From positions 186,001 to 250,000 of the forward strand of contig QEYB01001528.1 in the NCBI GenBank assembly GCA_017562135.1: a stretch of 64,000 nt of DNA, in the 5' to 3' direction. This stretch comes from Dipylidium caninum. Its lineage: Eukaryota; Platyhelminthes; Cestoda; Cyclophyllidea; Dipylidiidae. The position numbers and the translations under genes were made by a program. The notes below the pieces were generated by a model. The model saw nothing but the letters and a program-made list of their open reading frames with translations. It was not told the DNA's origin and ran no database searches. This document shows positions 9,356-19,991 of this stretch, one piece after another. Each line of letters opens with the position of its first letter. The stretch's first letter is position 1.

Positions 9356-12022
9356 TCAAAGCCTGTCTTTGAGGAGATTTGAGGCAGGGTTTAAAAATGA
9401 ACAAGCGCCTATATGAGGAAGGACCGGCGCCACTTTCAAGTGGCACTTAAAAATGTGCAACCCCTGTGTTCTCCCCACAATTAGTGAACCGCTCTCAATT
9501 AAGACAGTAAATAAACGGCAGAAGTGAGGGGATTGAGGCTGAACAGACGGTAAATTGAAAAGGTGAGGTAAGTTAAGAGAAAACAACTTTATCAGAAAGT
9601 TTGGCCTAAACTTCCATAATCTCCTTGTGGGCACTGAATGACGATGCAACTTCCATTCAAGATACCAACTTAGTGCGTAGGCACTTTAATTTCGACGTTA
9701 CAGGCAACGATGCCACCGAGTACAGCAGATAAATTTCTTGAATGACATCAAATGGAGTTGCTGTGAGGCAGCGACAAAGTTGGCAAGCTTACATCGGGCA
9801 CTAGAGGCAAATGTTAAACTGGTTTTGGAAAAACAAAAAAAATGCAGTCACATTTTTATCAAGAGAGGCGATCTTTTGAGGAAAGCGACGCGAATTTTGG
9901 CGGCATACACCACATAGCCCCGCTCCGCAGAGTTGGAAAAACTATTCAAACAGAGCTGGTGTGACCACCAGCAATTGTGCAGTAGCATAGGATAAAAAAT
10001 GTCACGACTTTGAAAAATTCCTGTTTCTGTTTCTTATCTCAAATCAAATGGAAGTTGATTTTGGGCTAGAAGAGTGTTGTCGAGAATAGTGAGTGGCACC
10101 GAAGCCTTCCGCCCAATCATGGATTGTCTTAAGTAAGAATGCAGAGGCCAGCATTCGAAAGCAGACAAAATAAGTGAAAATCCAACTTTTGAGACCTTTT
10201 TTTACTAAATTCGCTACTTTCCACTTACTAACTGATTTGACCTACGCTGGAACCCATAAGACTTTGTTGTAGCCGCTCTGCTTCGCCTCAAAAAGCCACC
10301 TGAGTCTCTTTCGCCTCCAAGAGATGATAACACTTGCAGAGTTGTCGCCTGACTAAGCGATTTTCCATCACCGTCAGTCAGTAAGAGGTGAAGGGTTAAC
10401 TCAAACCGGCACATGCTCAATGAACTTTGCACTTGCTGTCGCGCCGCATGTAATACATCACCTTGTGTCTGCAGTACACGAGACCCACCCAAAAAAGTTT
10501 GATTGAAGGAGTCGCAGTTTGGGAGGTCTCAAAAATGCCGATAAATAAGATCAGCGGAAATTCCTAAGGAATAACACTAGTAATGCGAAAAAAGTTGTGA
10601 CTGGAGGCATTGACTACGGTAAGTTTGAATTAGTTTATTGTTGATATTTGTAGTATGAGGGATTTTAAAGCACTCAGTGTTATATTTAGCACCGTTAATT
10701 AGCGTAAAGTGGACTAGAGATCACAGCATAAGATAATCATTGGTGCTTTAGCTACTGCCAGCAACTTTAAATAATTCCCTTAACTGAAGGGGCAACTAAC
10801 ATTTGAAAAGAACTCGTGGGAAACCGTCTCCGACCAGAAATTGGCTTTAAAGCTGTCAACCAAACAAAAACATGGTCTGCAGGCTGTTTTCGACTCACTC
10901 TTATTCCCTCCGTACTGAAAAAATGGTATCGGTAATTCTGGAGCCCAGATTTTAGGAATTTAGCATTTTATTGGTCTGTTAGAGGGGGGATTCGTTACGG
11001 CAACTCTGTCTCCGGACAGAGAAAATGGGTGATTAGGCAAAAATAGTCACTCGCTCAAGCACTGCTCAGCGATAAGTTATGCAACAACAAATGGAGCGCA
11101 GTTACGGACAGATTATACGTTTAGTAAGCGGATTTATTTAATCCCAAGGGGTTAGTCATCTTACTGTTAAGTTTCGAAAGCAAATCCTTAAATTTGCACT
11201 GGTATAGTTAATAGACAAAACGTCTCAGCCATTTTTCTAAATCGAGGGTTTAGAAAGCATGAAGAACATATGCATCAGAGTAATTTTCCGTGACGATGAA
11301 TTTTGAACGAGACCCCCAGGCGAAAAGATACTACTGAATAAGATAAGTAAGAAAAACCCTACCATAAATTTCCACAGCGCTCCGGTGTACGCCGGGTCCC
11401 AAGTGGACTTCGGTGCGACTCGTCCTATTAAGCCACAGTTGAATTGATTTGGGCGGTTTCCGCTCTAACGTGCTGTTGCCCACTGAGTGTGTTTCCATAG
11501 GTCCCTTCACCTCTGTCTCCCCGAGATTAAAGTAATCCGGTATCCAAATGGTAATTCTCATTTGTGCATTGCCTGGTGATCTACTAAAACTTCCGCTTGT
11601 ATTGGAATCAGAAGAGGTGGCTGGGAAGCGAATAATATTCATAGTTTGCACACTGTTCTCCCGTTCTGCGTTACTGTCAACCGGTTTCGTTGCCAGAGCC
11701 ACCGTCACGATGCACGAAATTGCCACAATGTTGAGGAAGGTGAAACGAATTCTCGAAAAAGGATGAATTGTAATCAAAAACATTTGTTACTTGTGAGATA
11801 TGAGTATAATTCTTGTCTCGGAACTTACTGCTTGCTAACCTTTGACCCGCCAGAGCCTTTAAGAGCTGATTTGCGTGCCCCAGTTGAACTACTGCCTGCC
11901 GGAAGCGTTGACGATGAGCCCGGCTTGTCAATCTCACTGCCTATTATATGAGAATGAGAGGAGCTGCGCCCGATTGATCTGGGAAGTGTCTCGGACAAAC
12001 CGGAGGATGCCTTTAAGTCCAT
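9356..12022 (-). CDS. putative gamma/delta-sarcoglycan-like type II membrane protein
   Basis: Model: 12022-11829 (ATG, donor GTAAGT, phase 2), 11751-11363, probably a short exon near 11333-11310, 10468-10229 (CTGCAG acceptor, GTAAGT donor, phase 0) and 9538-9356 (CTGTTCAG acceptor, TGA), roughly 340 residues. A Ser/Gly-rich basic N-terminus of about 65 residues is followed by one membrane span (FTFLNIVAISCIVTVALA, about 68-85). The rest has N-glycosylation sequons (NTS, NST, NRT), so it is probably extracellular. Sarcoglycans of this class are about 290 residues with the same topology and anchor the muscle dystrophin complex. Shared-looking motifs are GP with AVEIYG shortly after, and MCRFELTLHLLLTDGDG in the 80-codon exon. 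The C-terminal cysteine cluster typical of sarcoglycans is weak. The exon after 11363 is unresolved: a 29-nt intron is possible. The alternative is an ATG at 11783 with a signal peptide (cleavage after ALA), giving a secreted protein. Confidence 0.42.
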
Positions 12023-12527
12023 AAAATTAGTATACAGCTTTAAAATGCCCGTATAGAAATACAAAAGGCGGTTATGACGTTACTTTTTATCGCTTTGATT
12101 AACTAAAGTCCTTGTATATAACTTCTGTTTTTCCTCGTATAAAAATAAAATAATCAACGAGCAAAAATTTCCCTATCCCACTTCTCTAAAGGCGAATTCG
12201 TTAAACAAAAACTTCCGTTATGAGTGAATTTGCAGAGAAAAACAAGAAAGTCGTCCTCCGTTACTATGAAGGCTTTTATGGAATGAAATTATGCAAAAAT
12301 AAAGCATCAATTTGGACATAATGAGAAAATAATTGGTAGGCAAACAGTTGTTAAGTACTTTAATTAAAACGTCCTCAACCACCATTGAAATTGAGAGGAG
12401 AGTTATGAATTTCTGTGAGCGATTTTGGATGAATGCTTACAAACATTACAAGCCAGTGATTTAATTCGCATTTTGTTCTACCTGTAAGTCTGTCGAAGAC
12501 CCACCTCTAACCGAAACAAATGACAAT

Positions 12528-15500
12528 TCACATTAATTTCACACTCATCCTCCTCACTTGACAATGTGTGGCCGGCTCGGCCGGCTTGCTAGGAGATTCC
12601 CTGGACTCCTCCGAGACCTCAATTGCAATGTCTTCCTTAGGAACAGGCGATTTTACCGACGGGAATTCGACCGCCTCGCGGCTTTTCCTTCTCAATGCAG
12701 GTGCCTTGATGTAATTGAGAAAGGTAGGAGGTTCCTCATACCCAAAAAGCGTCAAATTATTGAGAAAAGGTACAGAAACGCTTCAAAAAGAAGAACACGA
12801 CCACGGGTCGTTATGAGATGTTGTCGAGGAATTTTATCCTTCTCGTCAAAAAAAAGTGAGAGGATGCATTTGAAAACAGAGGTAGTCAACGAAGCAAGGA
12901 CTCATTAAACTTTCATTATGCTCATAACCAGACAGGCCTTTTATTCGCCAGTGACCCTAGCCGGACGGTGGAGGAGGTTCTCGGTTCCCAATATCGCCCA
13001 GGGTGACAAAACGGAGTTTGAAAAGTATAACTGATTTTTCTATCGCCTCGAGAAATTTCGACATCTACAACAAGTGGGAAATTCTACGAAAAACGTCTTA
13101 ATATTCCCCAACGTAGCTCCTTTAAATTGTTAATAGGGAAGTCGGTCAATGAAGTAGTGGATAGTAAGAGCAGTAAGAGATAACTACTGTTAGTGCACCT
13201 GGAGGATGGAAACTAAATTTAGCCAACGGCTGACTACAAGTTTGAAATAAGTGTGGCAGAGAGAGAGAAAGAGCGCCGTGTGAGCGATGCAGGAAAGGGC
13301 AGCAACAAGCCACGATGTCATCCGGCAAAATTGTTATGGCGGTTGTCGTAAAAACAAAATGTAGATAAGTTAGAAAGAAGGCCTCCAAGTCGTGGCTTTT
13401 CTCCTCGGTGATATCATCAATTACGCAAGTCTATGAAAAGTAGACTAGAAGCAGCACTGCAGCGTTTCAGCCAACCGTTATACTGAAAAAAGTACTGCTC
13501 GAGGGAAGAGACAAAAGGAGGGTCGCATATGTTTAGCAAACAAACAATTCTTACTGGCGGTGCTTCCGTTGGACAAGCGGGTTCCTTGTGAAGGCTCATC
13601 GCCACATTGCCCACATCTGTGAGTAGAGAGACAGAAACCAAAATTCACACGAATCGTAACAGCATTTCAGGCGCTAGTAAGGGGAAGGGTAGTTACTGGC
13701 AGTAGTGGTGGCAGTGGCCGAAGCGACGGAAGGGGAGATGGCTGAAGGGGCCTCGAATGCAGTACTTATCTGCTGACGAAGGAGGTAACTATGCTGGGGA
13801 CAAGCCGCCATTTCTGCGAGGAAGTCGCCGGTCAGAATTGGGACTCCGCCAGGAGTTGGGTGTAATGAAGGACTGAGACGGTGAAGCTATTCAAAGGAGA
13901 AAATTGAAACTTATTTCAGTGCTGATAAAATGTGATTCTAGTGAATGGACGACACTAGGTTCCACCTTCGCTCTCTCATTACGACCACCCTCAAGGAGAA
14001 AAAGTTTCAATTTACTTAAACGATAAATTTCTGCTAATTTCAGTGAACATGGAAAATTTAAGCCCTCAAAAATCATTGAATTCGCATCAAATAAGAAAGT
14101 GGCAATGTACCTGCCGGGAAGGTGGGATAGGTGATAGATGTAGATGTAATGGAAACAGATTAGGCAACCAGAGGACATGATGTAAGCAAAAGTGCTTCCT
14201 TTCGTTGGCAGTAAAGGGTCTGGCTGGAAATATGGCAAAAGCTGATTCATTTCAAGTATCTTCGTGGCACTAAATCCCTGTGCCCTAACAGAACTGACTG
14301 ACAGACCCGCTGACCGCGATTCGAGTCCAAAAAACTTTCCCTTATGATTTAATTTCGCTTTCAAGTGGACATCGAGAGGTTCAAGCTGGACAAATCCAGA
14401 CAAAAGAAACCAATGGAACCTTAAGGTAGTTAATTTTAGTTCCCTGCAAAGCAATTTCAACAACCCTAAATCCTAGGGGACTGACTTAAACTTGGCACAA
14501 GAAACATACGCCTGAGTGTAGTAAGCTCAGAGAGGATAAAAAAGGTGTCATTGGTGGGTTGAAGCAGGATTATAAAATGTTAGGAAAGTGTTAGCCACCA
14601 GTAAGGGAAGTTGGCACCGTGTTGAGGTTTATTTGTTCCTCAGAGTGTAGTGTTTCCCTTCCATTAGTCTAAATTTCACATAGCAAAAAATACATAGTAT
14701 GAAGCCTGTTAATTTCTTGATAACTTTCCAAATAAAAGTGGTTTCTAACGACATCAGGTTTCGATCAAACTGATGAAAATTAAAGGCGAACTAACTTCCG
14801 TGTTAGCGACCGGAGCTTGAGTGGAGTCGACCTGGACGAAGAGTGTCGGGGCGGCAGCAGCGCCGGTGGCGGAATGGATTTCGCAGGGGTTAAACACCGA
14901 GGCAGAGGGCTCAATGGCCTCCACAACCCGAATGGGTGAAAGCGGTCGCATTATTCCATCTTATTTCAAAAAAAATGCAAGGAAAGGAATGACAAAATGT
15001 GTGTCCCATTTGGGGAATTTTGGGAAATCCTCAACTCGCCAGCATTGTAAGCCTACACATGAGACCTCGAATTAATAGCAATGGAACACGTAAAATCTTC
15101 CCATTGTACGAAGTGGGGAGTTGAGAAAGCCAATCCCTACCAGTCTAAATGGACAGTATTTACAGCCTTCATTTGGTGCACTAACCACGACTCACACTGC
15201 AGATGCACAAATGGTGGGCTAAAAGTTCAACGCTACTTGAGGAAAAAATACCTCAAGGTCTTGAAAACAAGGTGATTTAGTTTATACTCACTAGGAATTA
15301 GAGCGGTCTGTTGGGCGTTTGGGAATTAATCTGGACAAGTGAACAAGAAGCGATACTTCCTGTTCCTGATCGGACTCGGTTCTTCGATATTCGCATGGTG
15401 ACATGAGTAGCTCGAGGTAAGTGGTGAGAAAAGTGTTTGGGACACCCAAATCCACAATGGGCGCCGAGGGCGCTGACACATTATGGAAATGGGCAAGGAT

Positions 15501-18500
15501 TGTAAAAGGTGGCAAAGAAAAGGCGTCCACACTGCACTGTAGGGACGAGTAGATTTGAAAGCATCCATTTACCAGATTGAAAACTACGAATCTAGTGTTT
15601 TGTCTAGTCTGTGTTTAGCTACCAATGAATCTTCTATTAACTCTAACAATAAAAATCTTTTACTCAAAAAAGGCATATATGACCTGTCAAATCGTTAGCA
15701 AAAAGACGTAAATGTCAATGGAGACTATTTCGATTGAATACAATAAATAATGTCAAGATTTGAGCTATTGTTTTCCACTTATATTCAGCGACCATCTCAT
15801 ATTTCCCAATCTAATGTCTGTTGTGGATGTCAGAAGAAAAGAGTGCAAGTTAAATAGATGTGAATAAACGTTAAGTGACACTAACCGGCAGCGGAAGCTA
15901 ACAAAAAGGCCTGTTCGCCTCCGGGTGTCCCAGTGGAAGCCGTCGGAAGAAGAATAACTTGCTGAGGCGCGGTACTCGAAGTCGTTGGAGTAGAAATTAT
16001 GTTAGACAATGGTGGACGTCGTAACGCCGGTTCATTTGATGCTTTTAGCTTACGGGTTGCCGTATTCAACACAGATTCATCCAGAAATTCCTTCGCCACA
16101 TGTCGCGTCCGTCCTGTTGTAGACGCGTGTCCAAGTTTTATCCCTCGAATTAATGAAAAGGGTATCAGGAGTCCTGGAAAAACCTGTTCAACAGGTTTTT
16201 CGTACAAATACAAGACACCAATCTCAAATGAACTAAAATATTTTTCTGGAAGATCATAACAAATGATATATGAATCTCAAAAGGAGGTAAATCTAGTCCA
16301 TTTGATTAAAAAATGTGTAAGTTCGCTATCGTACTTACTTTAAGTGGCCACTAACAAAAAAATCTAAGTATCACTCGAGGAGGCTATTTCATTTTATAGT
16401 AATGGATAGATGTTAGTGGAAATCTACTCACCAGACATTCCGATTCGCTCCACGCCAGACATTCTTGGAAGCGACGCCCCAAACGTACTCATTGTCGAAG
16501 CTACAGTCGAAGAAATCACGGAGGGCGGAACCCCAATTACTGTTGTAGTGCTGCCACCGACTGTCCCATTGTTGCCAGCAATTGTGTAGCGCGGAAGGGT
16601 GTGCGTCATGCCCGACAAAGTGGCATTCGGCTCGTTTGACTCTCTCCCCCCATCCCCACCAACATCCCCTCCCTCCGTCTTCTCCACCTCTTCCTTCGAA
16701 TCGGATAATGCTGTAAAGGTTGTATACTCCCCACCAGAGGCCCGATTCTGGAAAAAAAAATCACAGAATGTAATGCGTGCTTAAATAAGGGATCATACGC
16801 CGGTTTATTTAGTGGCTAAACCAACAAAATTCTTGGGTAGTGTGCCCTTCTAATGTCCACTAAGAATAGCGAGGTCAGACTATAATCGTGTTCGTGATCC
16901 CATATTCTCATTACTAACTGCGATCGGAAAACTTGGATACAAATGGAGTGGCTTGGAATGAAGTAAATCGCAAAACCCTTTCCAGTGGTCATCTAGCATG
17001 AGAACTCTTGCGTGACCGAGAAACCAAACGATAAGGCCAGCCTGCATTTTTGTCAAATGAACAATTTTGCTTAGATTTTGAACAAAAGAAATATCTATCA
17101 TCAATACAAGATGACGAACCTTTATGGAATCATTTCCATATGAATTGAAAATGTTTTGTCCTAGTGAAATTAATTCAATTTCGCCATCCGCGTTCACGGC
17201 GCCATTGCCATCGTAGCGACAATCTTCTACAGACTCAGGCTTTGATAAATCCAAAAAAATGGGGAAATATGATTAAGAAATAGGAGAAACCACAAAAGCA
17301 TAGGGTACCAACTACTTTAAAAGTAGATGGTTAGTGATGTGTGCCTTTCGAGTCATGCACAATATGCCAAGCATGCCGATTCATGCTGAAACTAGAACAT
17401 ACCTTTTCTGATGCATCTACGTAGCATGGAGCTTGAGAAAAGAAATGCCAACTTAAAAAACACAGTTTGACATTGCTTTGTCTCCCGAATGATGATTAGA
17501 TAATGTTATGTAAAGAGAAAGACTTCAGTTAAATTGCTCCAGTAACACTGAAGTGAACTAAAATCTTTCATAAACCATGAAAAAAAAAATAATTCTTTGG
17601 GAGTGCACACACATCCACTAATACGAATCCTATTTCACTCAATAGCAAGATTGATTGTTTTCACACAAAAAGCTAAATTGAATTTCAGTCAAAAGAAGGT
17701 TTCTTTTACTCTCTCAAATGGTTGCTCAGAATACATGACGTAGCGTATCGAAAATTGTGTTCGTGAAAACCGATATCTGCTTCTAGAGCGTTTTAGTGTC
17801 AACGGAAACAAGTGCTACACAAAATAAAACAAATCAGAATGTAGAAGAACCTACGCGAAAGTAAGATAGGTAAAAACGAAGCCAGATTTAATCAAAAAAC
17901 AAGGATTAAGGAGGAGCATCAAACATAAGATCGACAAGTTTATCTTTACCAGGCTCTATGTTTTCCTGACGACTCTTGATCCACCAACAAGAAAAAATGA
18001 TCGAGACCACAAAAACGACTAAAACCAAGGAAGCGACGGTAATTAGAAGGAGTTGCAGATAAACGGTGTCTTCCTCGACATCCGTGTAGAGTCTTTGTTG
18101 AGCTATCCTGGTCGACTAAATTGAATTATACAACGTAACAATTGAAACTATGAAGAATCTGAAGTAATATTACATAAAATTATTGCAAAAATGTACATAT
18201 GCGCACAAGCATGTACTGTATATAATGCACGTTGCCTTACAGTGCTACTTAGCAAACATATTATTGTACAAACAAATTCCAAAAAACTTACCACTTGCAG
18301 GAAGAGTTCGTTGCTTCCTGTTCTAAGGGTATAGTACAAAGCCCATTCGTGTTTCTCCTCAAAAGTTGCATTAAGTAAAACTTGGAACTTATTAGTTGGT
18401 GACCGCAAAACCTCCACGACACCCTAAAGATAAAAGGTCAAACAGTCCTAATAACCAAAAGCGTACCTCGTAGGGGTTTTGAATGACGAAATCCCAGTCA

Positions 18501-18639
18501 TTTGAATTTGGAAGTTTTGGGATGAAGTCATATTCGTCGATTAAAATAAGGCTATCTCCACAACGCACAGCGGACACATAACTTAAAAATGAAGCACAAC
18601 GAAACCTTACATAAGTACTAGGAGAGGCGTTGCAAACAT
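12528..18639 (-). CDS. single-pass membrane protein with long cytoplasmic tail, unknown family
   Basis: Fifteen exons with matching phases: 18639-18611, 18581-18467, 18423-18292, 18115-17950, 17431-17403, 17239-17120, 16747-16432, 16173-15903 (or 15886), 15531-15292, 15218-15196, 14959-14796, 14385-14111, 13616-13555, 13233-13199 and 12704-12528, about 717 residues. The signal peptide (MFATPLLVLIYVSAVRC) spans intron 1. An ectodomain of about 90 residues has one NAT sequon near residue 66 (LLNATFEEKHEWALYYTLR). One span (QLLLITVASLVLVVFVVSII, about 112-131) is followed by WWIKSRQ, the expected cytoplasmic side. The tail of about 570 residues is Ser/Thr/Gly/Pro-rich with acidic runs (EEVEKTEGGDVGGDGG). 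Exons 5, 10 and 14 are only 29, 23 and 35 nt, each with good splice signals. Weak points are the exon 8/9 junction (two donors, two acceptors) and the last exon: its GTGAGG donor at 12557 could splice onward to 12010 instead of reading to the stop at 12528. No family is recognised; it may be a receptor or adaptor. Confidence 0.62.
17906..17949 (-). other. possible intron-retained alternative 3' end
   Basis: If the GTAAAG donor after exon 4 of the membrane-protein gene is skipped, the frame continues for 14 more codons (ending LVDLMFDAPP) to a TAA. This gives a 161-residue protein with the same signal peptide, ectodomain and span but almost no tail. An ATTAAA lies 14 nt past this stop (17892-17887). 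Whether both forms exist cannot be told from sequence. Confidence 0.3.
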
Positions 18640-19438
18640 TGCCGTGGACACAAATGCATTAATAGATTATAATATTTCAGTTTGACACAACAGCCATTCC
18701 GGTCATATCACAGGACCACTTTCAAATTTGTATCAAAATGACTGATTATAAAGTAAGGCTAAGTGAAAGGTTAAAACACGTTGAAAGTTACGTTGACTAT
18801 AGATAGAGGCGTGGCACACCAGAAATGAAAAGATATGATTGACGTTTTAGGAAATCTTAACAAATTAATTTCGCTACATTGCTAATAAATACATACTTAG
18901 GCTTGCTTTGCAATGTTTCGAGATTTCATCACGAACTTCAGTCATTATGTGAGAACACTTTTTTATGTCCGTATATAGCGAAGTTATAATTTAGCTTAAA
19001 ACCTGTTACAATCTTGCCTATAACCACTTGCCGCACAACAAATGAATATTTAACATTACGCAATCGACTCGTAAACGAATGTATTGGTCAATTTCATTAC
19101 ATGCAAAGTTCAAGTAAGCGACAAAAGATTCATCCAATTAAGACCCACCTGAGTTCGCGATTCTTTCTTTTCGTTCCAGAACTAACGTCTCAACGGCTTT
19201 GATAGGCGACGATAATTGCAAAGTGTGGCAATTTTTCAGGAGATCTTAGTAATACTTCAAACCAGCTGTTCAACCATGAGACTAATACCTTAAGCGTATA
19301 ATTATTTACAAGGGAATGAGGGCGACGGCAAGAGATGTAATTAATTAATTAACTAACAATGAAATCATAGATGTGTGCGATATTTCTATTAAGGAAATCA
19401 TCAGCCATCGAAGTTAGTTGATTTCATACACTTATTCA
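18640..19438. other. no gene supported
   Basis: AT-rich spacer upstream of the membrane-protein gene, presumably containing its promoter. A - strand frame around 19215-19145 (LLKNCHTLQLSSPIKAVETL onward) ends in a stop but has no phase-compatible partner exon. A TTAATTAATTAA run sits near 19340. Confidence 0.35.
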
Positions 19439-19798
19439 TTAGTTGACATGACAACTTAAGCAGAACTTCGAGAACACAATAAACCGCGGTAGATACGTCG
19501 ACAACTTGTTACCAAGTTGATGTTGTGGCTTGTTAAAATTAAACGCGACATATTGGATCCATCGTATTATTGGTAAAATAAAGCTATAATTTTAGTTTCT
19601 TTTAATAACATTCCATAAGATTTTCATTACTCACTTCAAGTGCCTGGGGGTTTTCTAACTTCAACGAGAAGGCATAGACCCGGTATCCTTTTTTAAAAAT
19701 CAATCTTTTCATCAGTCTTATTGTGAGATATGTACGTATTGCCCTTTGTATGCTTGCAGCCTTTGGAGTGAGACATTCACCAGCTCTAAATACCAAAT
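19439..19798 (-). CDS. candidate two-exon 3' part of a gene, unknown
   Basis: Exon 19798-19635 begins after GAAGCAG (phase 1), encodes 54 residues (starts LVFRAGECLTPKAASIQRAI, then a basic stretch with RLMKRLIFKKGYRVYAF) and ends at GTGAGT in phase 0. A phase-0 acceptor (AATTTTAACAAG) then opens 19528-19439, 29 residues (ends FSKFCLSCHVN) and a TAA. The 5' exon was not found; it would lie within or beyond the BAR gene on the other strand. No domain is recognised. Splice signals and phase agree, but coding status is unproved. Confidence 0.33.
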
Positions 19799-19991
19799 CT
19801 GCTTCATTGTATGTTATTGCATTCAAAGGTTTCAATTCAAGTTAAAAGTACAGTTGGTAATGACATTTTATAATGGTGTCCTACTGCCTTAACGATTTGT
19901 TTTAGTTTCTTAGTGTTTATGACTGACCTAGACCACGATTTAAATAAGCCGTTTGTGCCAGTTATTTGATTTGTCAGTTGTTTCATAGAAA

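Noticed and set aside
10688..10700. CACCGTTAAT, the same start as my recollection of the Echinococcus spliced leader
   Set aside because: Similarity ends after ten bases and no downstream donor or Sm site follows, so it is not a leader RNA gene.
10876..10895. A 16-nt micro-exon candidate on - between TTTTTTCAG and GTGAGT
   Set aside because: Splice signals are excellent, but the required phase from the neighbouring exon gives a stop, so it could not be placed in the sarcoglycan-like gene.
14310..14325. GATTCGAGTCC resembling a tRNA B box
   Set aside because: Lies inside a predicted exon with no matching A box or acceptor stem. No tRNA was found elsewhere by eye.
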